A stretch of DNA of 64,000 nucleotides, from contig NZ_MVAD01000002.1 in the NCBI RefSeq assembly GCF_002007115.1, forward strand, positions 868,001-932,000, written 5' to 3'. The DNA comes from Massilia sp. KIM. GTDB lineage: Bacteria > Pseudomonadota > Gammaproteobacteria > Burkholderiales > Burkholderiaceae_D. Of this stretch, positions 18,237 to 29,358 are shown one piece after another; position 1 is the first letter of the stretch, and every line of letters starts with the position of its first letter. The notes under the pieces are model-generated. The model ran no database searches. It saw only the letters and a program-made list of their open reading frames with translations, and had not been told where the DNA came from. The position numbers were made by a program, and so were the translations under genes.

Positions 18237-19760
18237 TCAGCGCCCGCGCTTTTCACGCCGACATTCGAGGAAGCTGACCACGTGCCCGCTCGGGTCCACG
18301 GTCTCCAGGCGCACGTCGAAGCCCCACAGCCTGGCCACGTGCTTGAGCACCTCCTGGGCCTGCTGGTTCAGCGGGCGGCGGTTGAACTGCGTATGGCGCA
18401 GGGTCAGGGCCCGGTCGTCGCGCGTATTGACCTGCCAGACCTGGATGTTGGGCTCGCGGCTGCCCAGGTTGTACTGCTCGGCCAGCTTGGAGCGCACGTA
18501 GCGGTAGCCCCATTCGTCGTGGATCGCCGAGATCGTCAGCTTGTCGCTGCGGTCGTCGTCCAGCACGGCGAAGAAGTGGAAATCGCGGATCAGCTTGGGC
18601 GAAAGGTATTGCGCGATGAAACTCTCGTCCTTGAAATTGCGCATCGCGAAGTCCAGGGTCTTGAGCCAGTCGCTGCCGGCGATGTCCGGGAACCAGGCCT
18701 TGTCCTCGTCCGTCGGGTTTTCGCAGATGCGGCGTATGTCGGTCATCATCGCGAAACCGAGGGCATAGGGATTGATCCCGCTGTAATACGGGCTGGTGGC
18801 CGGCGGCTGGTAGACCACGTTCGTGTGGCTCTGGAGGAATTCCAGCATGAAGCCGTCGCCCACGATCCCCTCCTTGTACAGGTCTTGCAGGATCGTGTAG
18901 TGCCAGAAAGTGGCCCAGCCCTCGTTCATCACCTGGGTCTGGCGCTGCGGGTAGAAATACTGGGAGATCTTGCGTGTGATGCGGACGATCTCGCGCTGCC
19001 AGGGCTCCAGCAGCGGGGCGTATTTCTCGATGAAGTAGAGCAGGTTTTCCTCGGGCTCGAGCGGGAAGCGCTGGGGCGCGGCATCCTGGATCTGCTCTTC
19101 GCGCCGCGGCAGGGTGCGCCACAGCTCGTTGACCTGGGATTGGGCGTATTCCTCGCGTTCCTTCTGGCGCGCCATTTCCTGGGCCACCGAGAGCTTGGCC
19201 GGCCGCTTGTAGCGGTCCACGCCATAGTTCTGCAGCGCGTGGCAGGAGTCGAGCAATTCCTCGACCGCGTCGATGCCATAGCGCTGCTCGCATTCGGCGA
19301 TGTAGTTCTTGGCGAACACCATATAGTCGACGATGGCTTCGGCGTCGGTCCAGGTGCGGAACAGGTAGTTGCCCTTGAAGAACGAATTGTGCCCGTAGGC
19401 AGCGTGCGCGATCACCAGGGCCTGCATGGTCAGGCTGTTTTCCTCCATCAGGTAGGCGATGCAGGGATTCGAGTTGATGACGATCTCGTAGGCCAGGCCC
19501 ATCTGGCCGCGGCGGTAGCTCTTCTCGGTCGAGAGAAAGTGCTTGCCGAAGGACCAGTGGTTATATGAGACCGGCATGCCCACGGAGGTGTAGGCATCCA
19601 TCATCTGTTCGGCGGTGATGATCTCGAGCTGGTTCGGGTAGGTGTCCAGGCCGTAGCGCTTGGCCACCCGCTTGATTTCGTCGTGCGCCTGCTCGATCAG
19701 GTCGAAGGTCCATTCCGACTGATCGGGCAGGGCGCGGGGATTGGTACGGTCGTCTGGCAT
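18237..19760 (-). CDS. SpoVR family protein
   Basis: A 507-residue protein of the SpoVR/YcgB family, cytoplasmic, of unknown biochemical activity. It begins after PDQSEWTFDLIEQAHDEIKR and contains GLDTYPNQLEIITAEQMMDA, MPVSYNHWSFGKHF and VMNEGWATFWHYTILQDLY, all hallmarks of the family. It is the third gene of prkA-yeaH-spoVR, 12 bp after yeaH. In E. coli the equivalents (yeaG, yeaH, ycgB) are RpoS- and nitrogen-starvation-induced, so a stationary-phase or stress role is likely by analogy. Confidence 0.93.
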   Translation of the reverse strand: MPDDRTNPRALPDQSEWTFDLIEQAHDEIKRVAKRYGLDTYPNQLEIITAEQMMDAYTSVGMPVSYNHWSFGKHFLSTEKSYRRGQMGLAYEIVINSNPCIAYLMEENSLTMQALVIAHAAYGHNSFFKGNYLFRTWTDAEAIVDYMVFAKNYIAECEQRYGIDAVEELLDSCHALQNYGVDRYKRPAKLSVAQEMARQKEREEYAQSQVNELWRTLPRREEQIQDAAPQRFPLEPEENLLYFIEKYAPLLEPWQREIVRITRKISQYFYPQRQTQVMNEGWATFWHYTILQDLYKEGIVGDGFMLEFLQSHTNVVYQPPATSPYYSGINPYALGFAMMTDIRRICENPTDEDKAWFPDIAGSDWLKTLDFAMRNFKDESFIAQYLSPKLIRDFHFFAVLDDDRSDKLTISAIHDEWGYRYVRSKLAEQYNLGSREPNIQVWQVNTRDDRALTLRHTQFNRRPLNQQAQEVLKHVARLWGFDVRLETVDPSGHVVSFLECRREKRGR

Positions 19761-19772
19761 GCTGCCTCCGTA

Positions 19773-21044
19773 TTACTTGGCCTGCTTCTTGAACAGCTCC
19801 CGGAACACCGGGTAGATGTCGGCCGGGGTCACGATCTTCTGCATCGCGAAGTTGCGGTGGCTGGCGGCCACTTCGCAGTACTGCTCCCACAGGTTCTGCG
19901 GCGGGCCGTCGGTGATCTCGACATAGGTGTAGTACTGGACCCGCGGCATGATCGCGCTGGTCAGGATCTGCTTGCACAGCACCGAGTCGTTGTCCCAGTT
20001 GTCGCCGTCCGAAGCCTGGGCCACGTAGGCGTTCCAGTCGGCGCTGCCGTAGCGCTCGGCAAGCACCTTCTGCAGCAGGTGCAGGGCCGAGGACACGACG
20101 GTGCCGCCCGACTCGCGCGAATGGAAGAACTCGTTCTCGTCGACCTCGGCCGCAGCCGTGTGGTGGCGGATGAAGACCACCTCGATCTTCTCGTAGACCC
20201 GCTTGAGGAAGAGGTAGAGCAGGATGAAGAAGCGCTTGGCGGTGTCCTTGCGGGTCTCGTCCATCGAGCCGGACACGTCCATGATGCAGAACATCACGGC
20301 CGAGGTGCTCGGCTTGGGCACCTTGATGCGGTTGGAGTAGCGCAGGTCGAAGGGGTCGATGAAGGGGATGGCGTTGAGCCGGATGTGCAGGTGGTGCACC
20401 CGGTCCTTCAGGCGCAGCACTTCGGGATCGTCGGGCGGCGCGCCCGCGTCCAGCAGGGCCTTGAGCTCGTCCTCGACCTCGGCCAGCTCGCGCTTGGCCG
20501 GCCCGCCGACCGCGATGCGCCGGCCCAGGGCGCCGCGCAGCGAGCGCAGCACGTGGATGTTGGATGGCGTGCCGGACACGTTGTAGCCGGCGCGCTGGTT
20601 CTTGAATTCGACGGTCTGGGTCAGCTGCGTCTTGACCATGTTCGGCAGCTCCAGGTCCTCGAAGAAGTAATTCATGAATTCTTCGCGCGAGAGCTCGAAG
20701 ATGAAATCGTCCTCGGTGGTCTGGTCGCTGTTGCCGGCCCGGCCGCGTCCGGCGCCGCCGCCTCCGCCGCGCGGGCGGTTGAACTGGTCGCCTTTCTGGT
20801 ACTCGGTATTGCCCGGGTTGACCGTTTCCCAGACGCCTCCGTGGGCATGGCCGAAATGAGGTTCGTTCACGTCCTTGACGGGAATGGAGACCTTTTCGCC
20901 GTTCTCGATGTCAGTGATCGAGCGGCCCTTGATCGCGCGGCCGACCGCGTCCTTGATCTGCGCCTTGTAGCGGCGCAGGAAGCGTTCGCGGTTGACCGCA
21001 GACTTGTTCTTGCCTTGCAAGCGACGGTCGATGAGGTAAGTCAA
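19773..21044 (-). CDS. yeaH: YeaH/YhbH family protein (DUF444)
   Basis: A 423-residue cytoplasmic protein of the DUF444 family, with a von Willebrand A-like core. It starts LTYLIDRRLQGKNKSAVNRE, closely like E. coli YeaH, at a TTG codon (21044) preceded by AGGAGG at the correct distance; extending to an upstream ATG would add non-conserved sequence. A Gly-rich stretch RGGGGGAGRGRAG follows at about residue 90. The MIDAS-like VMFCIMDVSGSMDETRKD is near residue 250, and ASDGDNWDND near residue 350. It works with the PrkA kinase encoded upstream. Confidence 0.93.
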   Translation of the reverse strand: MTYLIDRRLQGKNKSAVNRERFLRRYKAQIKDAVGRAIKGRSITDIENGEKVSIPVKDVNEPHFGHAHGGVWETVNPGNTEYQKGDQFNRPRGGGGGAGRGRAGNSDQTTEDDFIFELSREEFMNYFFEDLELPNMVKTQLTQTVEFKNQRAGYNVSGTPSNIHVLRSLRGALGRRIAVGGPAKRELAEVEDELKALLDAGAPPDDPEVLRLKDRVHHLHIRLNAIPFIDPFDLRYSNRIKVPKPSTSAVMFCIMDVSGSMDETRKDTAKRFFILLYLFLKRVYEKIEVVFIRHHTAAAEVDENEFFHSRESGGTVVSSALHLLQKVLAERYGSADWNAYVAQASDGDNWDNDSVLCKQILTSAIMPRVQYYTYVEITDGPPQNLWEQYCEVAASHRNFAMQKIVTPADIYPVFRELFKKQAK

Positions 21045-21267
21045 AACAGGCCTCCTGCTGAAAATAGCGGGGGGACGCGGCGCGTCCCGGCGCTGTGGCA
21101 CCCGACAACCTTATCTTAATACGTTGTGGGTTCGAGGGTGCACGCCACGCCAAACTTCCCGGATGGGCGCCGTCACGGCCGCAGCGGGGCGCCGTAGCGG
21201 ACGCCGTGACCGCCGCCGCTGCGGACGCCGGCGGCCTGCGGCCGGCGCCCCGCGGGGCCGCGTCGGA

Positions 21268-23190
21268 TTACGAGGATTTACGCACGCGCAGGTACCATTC
21301 GCACAGCAGGCGCACCTGCTTGGGCGTATAGCCTTTCTCGACCATGCGCGCCACGAAGTCGGCGTGCTTGTTGGCATCCTCGGCGCTGGCCTTGGCGTTG
21401 AACGAGATCACCGGCAGCAGTTCCTCGGTATTCGAGAACATCTTCTTCTCGATCACGCTACGGAATTTCTCGTAGCTGGTCCATGCCGGATTCTTGCCGG
21501 CATTGGTGGCGCGGGCGCGCAGGCTGAAGTTGACGATTTCGTTGCGGAAATCCTTCGGGTTCGAGATGCCGGCCGGCTTCTCGATCTTCTCCAGCTCGGC
21601 GTTGAGCGATTCGCGGTCGAAGCTCTCGCCGGTGTCCGGATCGCGGAACTCCTGGTCCTGGATCCAGAAGTCGGCGAAGGTCACGTAGCGGTCGAAGATG
21701 TTCTGGCCGTACTCGGAATAGCTTTCCAGGTAGGCGGTCTGGATCTCCTTGCCGATGAAGTCGACGTAGCGCTGGGCCAGGTGTTCCTTGATGTAGGAGA
21801 GGTAGCGCTGCTCGGTCTCCGGCGGGAACTGCTCGCGTTCGATCTGCTGCTCGAGCACGTAGAGCAGGTGGACCGGGTTGGCCGCCACTTCGGTGTTGTC
21901 GAAGTTGAAGACCTTGGACAGGATCTTGAAGGCGAAGCGGGTCGACAGGCCGTTCATGCCTTCGTCCACGCCGGCATAGTCGACGTATTCGTGCAGCGAC
22001 TTGGCCTTGGGATCGGTGTCCTTGAGGTTCTCGCCGTCGTACACCAGCATCTTGGAGAAGATGCTCGAGTTCTCGGGATCCTTCAGGCGCGAGAGCACCG
22101 CGAACTGGGCCATCATGCGCAGGGTGCCCGGGGCGCAGGGCGCCTTGTCGAGCGAGGAGGTGCGCAGCAGCTTCTCGTAGATCTTGACCTCGTCCGACAC
22201 CCGCAGGCAGTAGGGCACCTTGACGATGTAGATACGGTCGAGGAAAGCCTCGTTGTTGCGGTTGTTGCGGAAGGTCTTCCACTCCGATTCGTTGGAGTGG
22301 GCCAGCACGATGCCCTCGAAGGGGATGGCGCCGAAGCCCTCGGTGCCCTTGTAGTTGCCTTCCTGGGTGGCCGTCAGCAGCGGGTGCAGGACCTTGATCG
22401 GGGCCTTGAACATCTCGACGAATTCCATCAGGCCCTGGTTGGCCAGGCACAGGCCGCCGGAATAGCTGTAGGCGTCCGGATCGTCCTGGGCGAAGTCCTC
22501 GAGCTTGCGGATGTCGACCTTGCCGACCAGGGAGGAGATGTCCTGGTTGTTCTCGTCGCCCGGCTCGGTCTTGGCGATCGCCACCTGCTTGAGGATGGAC
22601 GGATAGCGCTTGACCACGCGGAACTTGTTGATGTCGCCGCCGAATTCGTGCAGGCGCTTGACCGCCCACGGGCTGGGAATGGTGCGCAGGTAGCGGCGCG
22701 GGATGCCGTAGTCCTCTTCGAGGATGGTGCCGTCTTCCTCTTCGTTGAACAGGCCCAGCGGCGATTCGTTCACGGGCGAACCCTTGATCGCGTAGAAGGG
22801 CACCAGTTCCATGAGGCTCTTGAGCTTTTCGGCGATCGAGGACTTGCCGCCGCCGACCGGCCCCAGCAGGTAGAGGATCTGCTTGCGCTCTTCCAGGCCC
22901 TGGGCCGCGTGGCGGAAGTAGGACACGACCTGCTCGATCACTTCCTCCATGCCGTAGAACTCGCGGAAGGCCGGATAGATCTTGATGACTTTGTTGGCGA
23001 AAATGCGCGACAGACGCGGGTCAAGGCGGGTGTCGACCAGGGTGGGCTCGCCGATCGCCGCGAGCATGCGTTCCGGCGCGCTGGCATAGCTCAGCGGGTC
23101 TTTCTTGCACAGTTGCAGGAACTCCGACATGGAGTATTCCTCTTCCCGGGTACGCTCATAGCGGGCTGCGTAGTTGTCAAAGATGCTCAT
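21268..23190 (-). CDS. prkA: PrkA family serine protein kinase (YeaG)
   Basis: A 640-residue protein with an N-terminal AAA-like PrkA domain (Walker A in YLLGPVGGGKSSIAEKL, around residue 105) and a C-terminal kinase-like domain. The start MSIFDNYAARYERTREEEYS matches E. coli YeaG and is preceded by GAGGA. The gap to yeaH is 223 bp, with no gene and GC-rich inverted sequence near 21170-21260. In E. coli, PrkA is linked to stress survival and nutrient-limitation adaptation. Complete, with no oddities. Confidence 0.95.
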   Translation of the reverse strand: MSIFDNYAARYERTREEEYSMSEFLQLCKKDPLSYASAPERMLAAIGEPTLVDTRLDPRLSRIFANKVIKIYPAFREFYGMEEVIEQVVSYFRHAAQGLEERKQILYLLGPVGGGKSSIAEKLKSLMELVPFYAIKGSPVNESPLGLFNEEEDGTILEEDYGIPRRYLRTIPSPWAVKRLHEFGGDINKFRVVKRYPSILKQVAIAKTEPGDENNQDISSLVGKVDIRKLEDFAQDDPDAYSYSGGLCLANQGLMEFVEMFKAPIKVLHPLLTATQEGNYKGTEGFGAIPFEGIVLAHSNESEWKTFRNNRNNEAFLDRIYIVKVPYCLRVSDEVKIYEKLLRTSSLDKAPCAPGTLRMMAQFAVLSRLKDPENSSIFSKMLVYDGENLKDTDPKAKSLHEYVDYAGVDEGMNGLSTRFAFKILSKVFNFDNTEVAANPVHLLYVLEQQIEREQFPPETEQRYLSYIKEHLAQRYVDFIGKEIQTAYLESYSEYGQNIFDRYVTFADFWIQDQEFRDPDTGESFDRESLNAELEKIEKPAGISNPKDFRNEIVNFSLRARATNAGKNPAWTSYEKFRSVIEKKMFSNTEELLPVISFNAKASAEDANKHADFVARMVEKGYTPKQVRLLCEWYLRVRKSS

Positions 23191-24811
<1,621 letters not shown>

Positions 24812-24825
24812 AAGGAAAGCAATCC

Positions 24826-27357
24826 ATGTTCAAACAGGCACTTCGCATGACCGCGCGCGACTGGCGCGCCGGGGAGCTGCGCTTCCTGCTGGTGGCCCTG
24901 ATCGTGGCCGTGTCCGCGCTGTCCTCGGTGGGCTTCTTCATCGACCGCATGCGCGCGGGCCTGAACCGCGACGCCCACCAGCTGCTCGGCGCCGACCTCC
25001 TGATCAACGCCGACGATCCGGTGCGCGAGGAGTGGCGCCAGGAAGCGCGCCGGCGCGGCCTGCTGCTGGCCGAGACCGTGACCTTCCCGAGCATGGCCCA
25101 GGCGGGCGAGGGCGAGGACTCGCGCGCCCAGCTGTCCTCGGTGAAGGCGGTATCGCCGGGTTACCCGCTGCGCGGCCAGCTCAGCATCACGCAAGACCCC
25201 GACAAGGCCGGCAGCGCGCTGGGCGAGAAGACCCGCGCCACGCCCGAGCCGGGCACGGTGTGGGTGGACGCCAACCTGCTGCCTGCGCTGCAGGCCAAGG
25301 TGGGCGACCGCATCCAGCTCGGCGACAGCACGTTCCGCATCGCCCAGCTGATCGCGGCCGAGCCGGACAGGGGCGCCTCCTTCGTCAACTTCGCGCCGCG
25401 CGTCATGCTGGCGCTCGAGGACCTGAAGGCGACCGGCCTGGTGGACGATTTCGCGCGCGTGACCTTCCGCCTGCAGGTGGCCGCGCCTTCGGCCAACGAC
25501 ATGGCGCCGGTGCGCGACTACGCGGCCTGGCTGCGCGCCCAAATCAAGGAGGGCAACGTCAAGGGCGTGCGCATCGAGACCCTGGAGAACGGCCGGCCCG
25601 AGATGAACGCCACGCTCGACCGCGCCGACCGCTTCCTGTCCTTGGTGGGCCTGCTGTCGGCGATGCTGGCGGCGGTCGCGGTGGCGATGGCGGCGCGCCG
25701 CTTCATGCAGCGCCACCTGGACGCCTGCGCCATGCTGCGCTGCCTGGGCATGACCCAGAACCAGGTCGGCGCCATGTACCTCACCGAATTCGCCCTGGTC
25801 GGCCTGGCCGGGAGCGCGATCGGCGTGGCGGTCGGCTTCGGCGCCCACTTCGTGCTGCTGCAGCTGATCGGCAGCCTGATTCCGACCGAGCTGCCGCCGG
25901 TCTCGCTGCTGCCGGCCCTGCAGGGCATCGCCACCGGCCTGCTGCTGCTGGTCGGCTTCGCGCTGCCGCCGGTGCTCCAGTTGCGCAACGTGCCGCACAA
26001 CCGCGTGATCCGGCGCGAGCAGTCCGCGCCCCAGCCGGCGGCGCTGGCCACCTATGGCCTGGGCGTCGGCGTATTCCTCGGCCTGCTGCTGTGGCAGGCG
26101 GGCGATGCCAAGCTGGCCCTCACCACCGCCGGCGGTTTCCTGGCCGGCTTCGGCCTGTTCGCCCTGGTCGCCTGGCTCGGCCTGCTGCTGCTGCGCCGCC
26201 TGCGCAACAGCTTCAGGCACCAGGGCTGGCGCTTCGCCGTCACCTCGCTCCAGCGCCGCCCCGGCGCCACCGTGGTGCAGGTGGTGTCGCTCGCCCTGGG
26301 CCTGATGGCGCTGCTGCTGCTGACCGTGGTGCGCGGCGACCTGATGGCGGCCTGGCGCCTGTCCACGCCGCCGGACGCGCCGAACCGCTTCATCATCAAC
26401 ATCCTGCCCGATCAGAAGCAGGGCGTGGAGCGCCAGCTGGCCGGCGCGGGCGTGCGCGAGCCCGTGCTCTATCCGATGATCCGCGGCCGCCTGACGGCGG
26501 TGAACGGCAAGCCGATCACGCGCGAGACCTACCAGGAAGACCGCGCGCGCGGCCTGGCCAACCGCGAGTTCAACCTGTCCACCACGAAGGACGTGCCGAC
26601 CGCCAACGAGATCGTGGCCGGCAGCTGGTACCGCGACGCGCCCGGCGTCTCGGAAGCCTCGGTGGAGGAGGGCCTGGCCAAGACCCTGGGCCTGAAGCTG
26701 GGCGACACCATGCGCTTCGACATGGCGGGCCTGATCGTGGACGCGAAGATCACCAGCCTGCGCAAGCTCGAATGGGGCTCGATGCGCGCCAACTTCTTCG
26801 TCATCATCAATCCGGCGGCGATGGCCAACGCGCCCACCACCTACATGACCGCCTTCCACCTGCCGCAGGAGGGCGCCGCGCTGGCCAACAGCCTGACGCG
26901 CGCCTATCCGAACCTGACGGTGATCGACGTCTCCGGCATCATCCGCCAGCTGCAGGAAGTGCTGGACCAGGTGGTGACGGCGGTCGAGTTCCTGTTCCTG
27001 TTCACCCTCGCCTCGGGCGTGCTGGTGCTGTACGCGGCCCTGATGGGATCGCAGGCCGAGCGCACCCGCGAGGCCGGCCTGCTGCGCGCGCTGGGCGCGA
27101 CCAGGCAGCAGCTGGCCCAGGCCCAGCGCATCGAGTTCCTGCTGGTGGGCGGCCTGGCCGGCCTGCTGGCGGCCAGCGGCGCCGCCGCCCTGGGCTGGGC
27201 CCTGGCCACCTACCAGTTCAAGTTCCCCTGGGTGTTCGCGCCCGGCGTGTGGGCGGCCGGCCTGGTGGTGGGCGCGCTGTGCGCCATCGTGGGCGGCTGG
27301 CTGGGCCTGCGCGGGGTGCTGCGCCATCCGCCGTTGCAGACCCTGCGCGAAGCCTGA
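24826..27357 (+). CDS. FtsX-like ABC transporter permease
   Basis: An 843-residue membrane protein. The N-terminal helix (RFLLVALIVAVSALSSVGFF) is followed by a large periplasmic domain. Three helices then follow (AMLAAVAVAMAARRFMQRHL onward), a central pair of helices near residue 400, a second periplasmic domain, and three C-terminal helices ending in LRHPPLQTLREA. The architecture matches YbbP/LolC-superfamily permeases, which extract or move hydrophobic substrates. The usual ATPase partner (YbbA-like) is not adjacent in this window, so it may be encoded elsewhere. Co-directional with the deaminase (14 bp). Confidence 0.85.
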   Translation: MFKQALRMTARDWRAGELRFLLVALIVAVSALSSVGFFIDRMRAGLNRDAHQLLGADLLINADDPVREEWRQEARRRGLLLAETVTFPSMAQAGEGEDSRAQLSSVKAVSPGYPLRGQLSITQDPDKAGSALGEKTRATPEPGTVWVDANLLPALQAKVGDRIQLGDSTFRIAQLIAAEPDRGASFVNFAPRVMLALEDLKATGLVDDFARVTFRLQVAAPSANDMAPVRDYAAWLRAQIKEGNVKGVRIETLENGRPEMNATLDRADRFLSLVGLLSAMLAAVAVAMAARRFMQRHLDACAMLRCLGMTQNQVGAMYLTEFALVGLAGSAIGVAVGFGAHFVLLQLIGSLIPTELPPVSLLPALQGIATGLLLLVGFALPPVLQLRNVPHNRVIRREQSAPQPAALATYGLGVGVFLGLLLWQAGDAKLALTTAGGFLAGFGLFALVAWLGLLLLRRLRNSFRHQGWRFAVTSLQRRPGATVVQVVSLALGLMALLLLTVVRGDLMAAWRLSTPPDAPNRFIINILPDQKQGVERQLAGAGVREPVLYPMIRGRLTAVNGKPITRETYQEDRARGLANREFNLSTTKDVPTANEIVAGSWYRDAPGVSEASVEEGLAKTLGLKLGDTMRFDMAGLIVDAKITSLRKLEWGSMRANFFVIINPAAMANAPTTYMTAFHLPQEGAALANSLTRAYPNLTVIDVSGIIRQLQEVLDQVVTAVEFLFLFTLASGVLVLYAALMGSQAERTREAGLLRALGATRQQLAQAQRIEFLLVGGLAGLLAASGAAALGWALATYQFKFPWVFAPGVWAAGLVVGALCAIVGGWLGLRGVLRHPPLQTLREA

Positions 27358-27423
27358 AGGCCGTAAGCAACATGAAACCATCGCCGCGGCCACGGGCCGC
27401 GGCCGGTGCGCTATCATGGCGGA

Positions 27424-27813
27424 ATGCCTGAAACCCAAACCCTGTACGACATCATCGGCGGCGCCGAGCGCCTGCGCGAACTGGTGGACCGCTTCTACGA
27501 CCTGATGCAGCTGGAACCGGAATTCGCCGAGATCCACGCCATGCATCCCGTTCCCAACGACAGCTCGCGCGAGAAACTCTTCATGTTCCTGTCCGGCTGG
27601 ATGGGTGGACCGGATCTCTTCATCGAACGCTACGGCCATCCGCGCCTGCGCGCGCGCCACCTTCCGTTCGCGATCGGCACCAAGGAACGCGACCAGTGGC
27701 TGCGCGCCATGGCCTGGGCAATGGAGGACCTGGGCTGGGACGACGAGCTGCGCCTGCGCCTGATGCAATCCTTCTACCACACCGCCGACTGGATGCGGAA
27801 CAAGGCCGACTGA
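27424..27813 (+). CDS. Group II truncated haemoglobin
   Basis: A 129-residue haem protein of the 2-on-2 globin group II (TrHbO). Tyr25 fits B10, the proximal His is His79 in RARHLPFAIG, and Trp92 (DQWLRAM) is the G8 Trp typical of group II. Such proteins bind O2 or NO and are implicated in redox and NO protection. I chose ATG 27424, behind GGCGGA; a GTG at 27406 would add six residues. Four bases separate it from rmuC. Confidence 0.93.
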   Translation: MPETQTLYDIIGGAERLRELVDRFYDLMQLEPEFAEIHAMHPVPNDSSREKLFMFLSGWMGGPDLFIERYGHPRLRARHLPFAIGTKERDQWLRAMAWAMEDLGWDDELRLRLMQSFYHTADWMRNKAD

Positions 27814-27817
27814 CGCC

Positions 27818-29134
27818 ATGAGCACCGCCGATCTCCTGGTCCTGCTGGGCCTCGCCCTCGTGGCGGGCCTGCAGGTGCTGCTCCTGCTGCGCGCCCGCAA
27901 CAACGGTGACCAGCGCCATCTCGAACGCCTGGAGCGCGAACTGCGCCTGGAAATGCAGGCCAGCGCCCAGGGCACGCGCCAGGAACTGGCGGCCCATCTC
28001 GGCCAGTACCACGGCGCCACCGTCCAGCAGCTCGACAGCATGCGCCAGCAGATGCAGCTGCATTCCTCGAGCGGGCGCGAGGAGCAGGCAAGGGCGCTCA
28101 AGCGCTTCGCCGACACCATGCAGCAGACCTTGGCGAACCTGACGGAATCGAACGCCCAGCGCATGCTCGAAGTGCGCGGCACCCTCGAAACCAAGATCCG
28201 CGACCTGCAGCAGGACAACGCCAGGCGCCTGGAAGAGATGCGCCAGACCGTGGACGAGAAGCTCCACGCCACCCTCGAGACCCGCCTGTCCGAATCCTTC
28301 CGCCAGGTGTCCGAGCGGCTGGAAAAGGTGCACCAGGGCCTGGGCGAGATGCAGCAGCTGGCCATCGGCGTCGGCGACCTGAAGCGCGTGCTCACCAACG
28401 TCAAGACCCGCGGCACCTGGGGCGAAGTCCAGCTCGAGATGCTGCTGGAGCAGGTGCTGACGGTCGACCAGTACGCCAAGAACGTCGAAACCGTGGCCGG
28501 CTCGGGCGCGCGGGTCGAGTTCGCGATCAAGCTGCCGGGCACGGTCGAAGGCGGGCCGCCGCTCTGGCTGCCGGTCGACGCCAAGTTCCCCAAGGAGCAG
28601 TACGAACGCCTGCTGGATGCGGCCGAGGCGGCCGACGCCGAGGGCGTGGCGCGCGCCGGCGCCGAGCTCGAACGCGCGGTGCGCGGCGAGGCCAAAACCA
28701 TCTGCGAGAAATACGTGGCGCCGCCGCACACGACCGACTTCGCCATCCTGTTCCTGCCGACCGAGGGCCTGTACGCCGAGGTGATGCGCCGTCCGGGCCT
28801 GGCGGACGAGCTGCAGCGCAGCCTGCGCGTGAGCATCGCCGGCCCTTCGACCCTGAGCGCCCTGCTCAACAGCCTGCAGATGGGCTTCCGCACCCTGGCG
28901 CTGGAAAAGCGCTCGTCCGAGGTATGGCAGGTGCTGGGCGCGGTGAAGACCGAATTCACCAAGTTCGGCGAGGTGCTGGCCACCACCAAGGCGACCCTGG
29001 AGAAGGCCGCCCGCAACATCGAGAGCGCGGAGGTGCGCAGCCGCCAGATGGCGCGCAAGCTGAAGTCGGTGGAGGCGCTGCCGAGCGAGGCGGCGCAGCT
29101 GATGTTGGGCGACGGCGCGCCGCTGGACGACTGA
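27818..29134 (+). CDS. rmuC: DNA recombination protein RmuC
   Basis: A 438-residue protein with an N-terminal membrane anchor (LLVLLGLALVAGLQVLLLL), a long coiled coil (about residues 30-185), and the RmuC nuclease-like domain. The domain includes LTNVKTRGTWGEVQLEMLLE, LPVDAKFPKEQYERLL and FAILFLPTEGLYAEVMR. RmuC limits rearrangements between inverted repeats and takes part in phage defence in some bacteria. The length is normal and the gene is complete; it ends 224 bp before the next gene. Confidence 0.94.
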   Translation: MSTADLLVLLGLALVAGLQVLLLLRARNNGDQRHLERLERELRLEMQASAQGTRQELAAHLGQYHGATVQQLDSMRQQMQLHSSSGREEQARALKRFADTMQQTLANLTESNAQRMLEVRGTLETKIRDLQQDNARRLEEMRQTVDEKLHATLETRLSESFRQVSERLEKVHQGLGEMQQLAIGVGDLKRVLTNVKTRGTWGEVQLEMLLEQVLTVDQYAKNVETVAGSGARVEFAIKLPGTVEGGPPLWLPVDAKFPKEQYERLLDAAEAADAEGVARAGAELERAVRGEAKTICEKYVAPPHTTDFAILFLPTEGLYAEVMRRPGLADELQRSLRVSIAGPSTLSALLNSLQMGFRTLALEKRSSEVWQVLGAVKTEFTKFGEVLATTKATLEKAARNIESAEVRSRQMARKLKSVEALPSEAAQLMLGDGAPLDD

Positions 29135-29358
29135 GCACCTGCCGCCGGCGCTCCCGCAGAGGAGGGCTGGCGCCTTGTTTATTTCCCGATACTGCTAAAC
29201 GCCAGAACATTCTTTCTAAATTTTGTAATCGTTGCGAAATACATATCATTACAAAATTGTTTCACCGCACGTTTGACACTTGCTCGACTGGACTCGCACC
29301 ATAGCTTGCCTTCAAGGCAAATGTATGTACATGTGACCCTTAACAGCAAGGAGATTTC

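Noticed and set aside
17711..18501. Five overlapping open frames over the 35-bp array, on both strands
   Set aside because: They consist of the rotating repeat itself; no frame has a ribosome-binding site or is supported over the others.
21045..21267. A missing small gene between prkA and yeaH
   Set aside because: The 223-bp gap is GC-rich with inverted stretches and contains no framed start with a ribosome-binding site.
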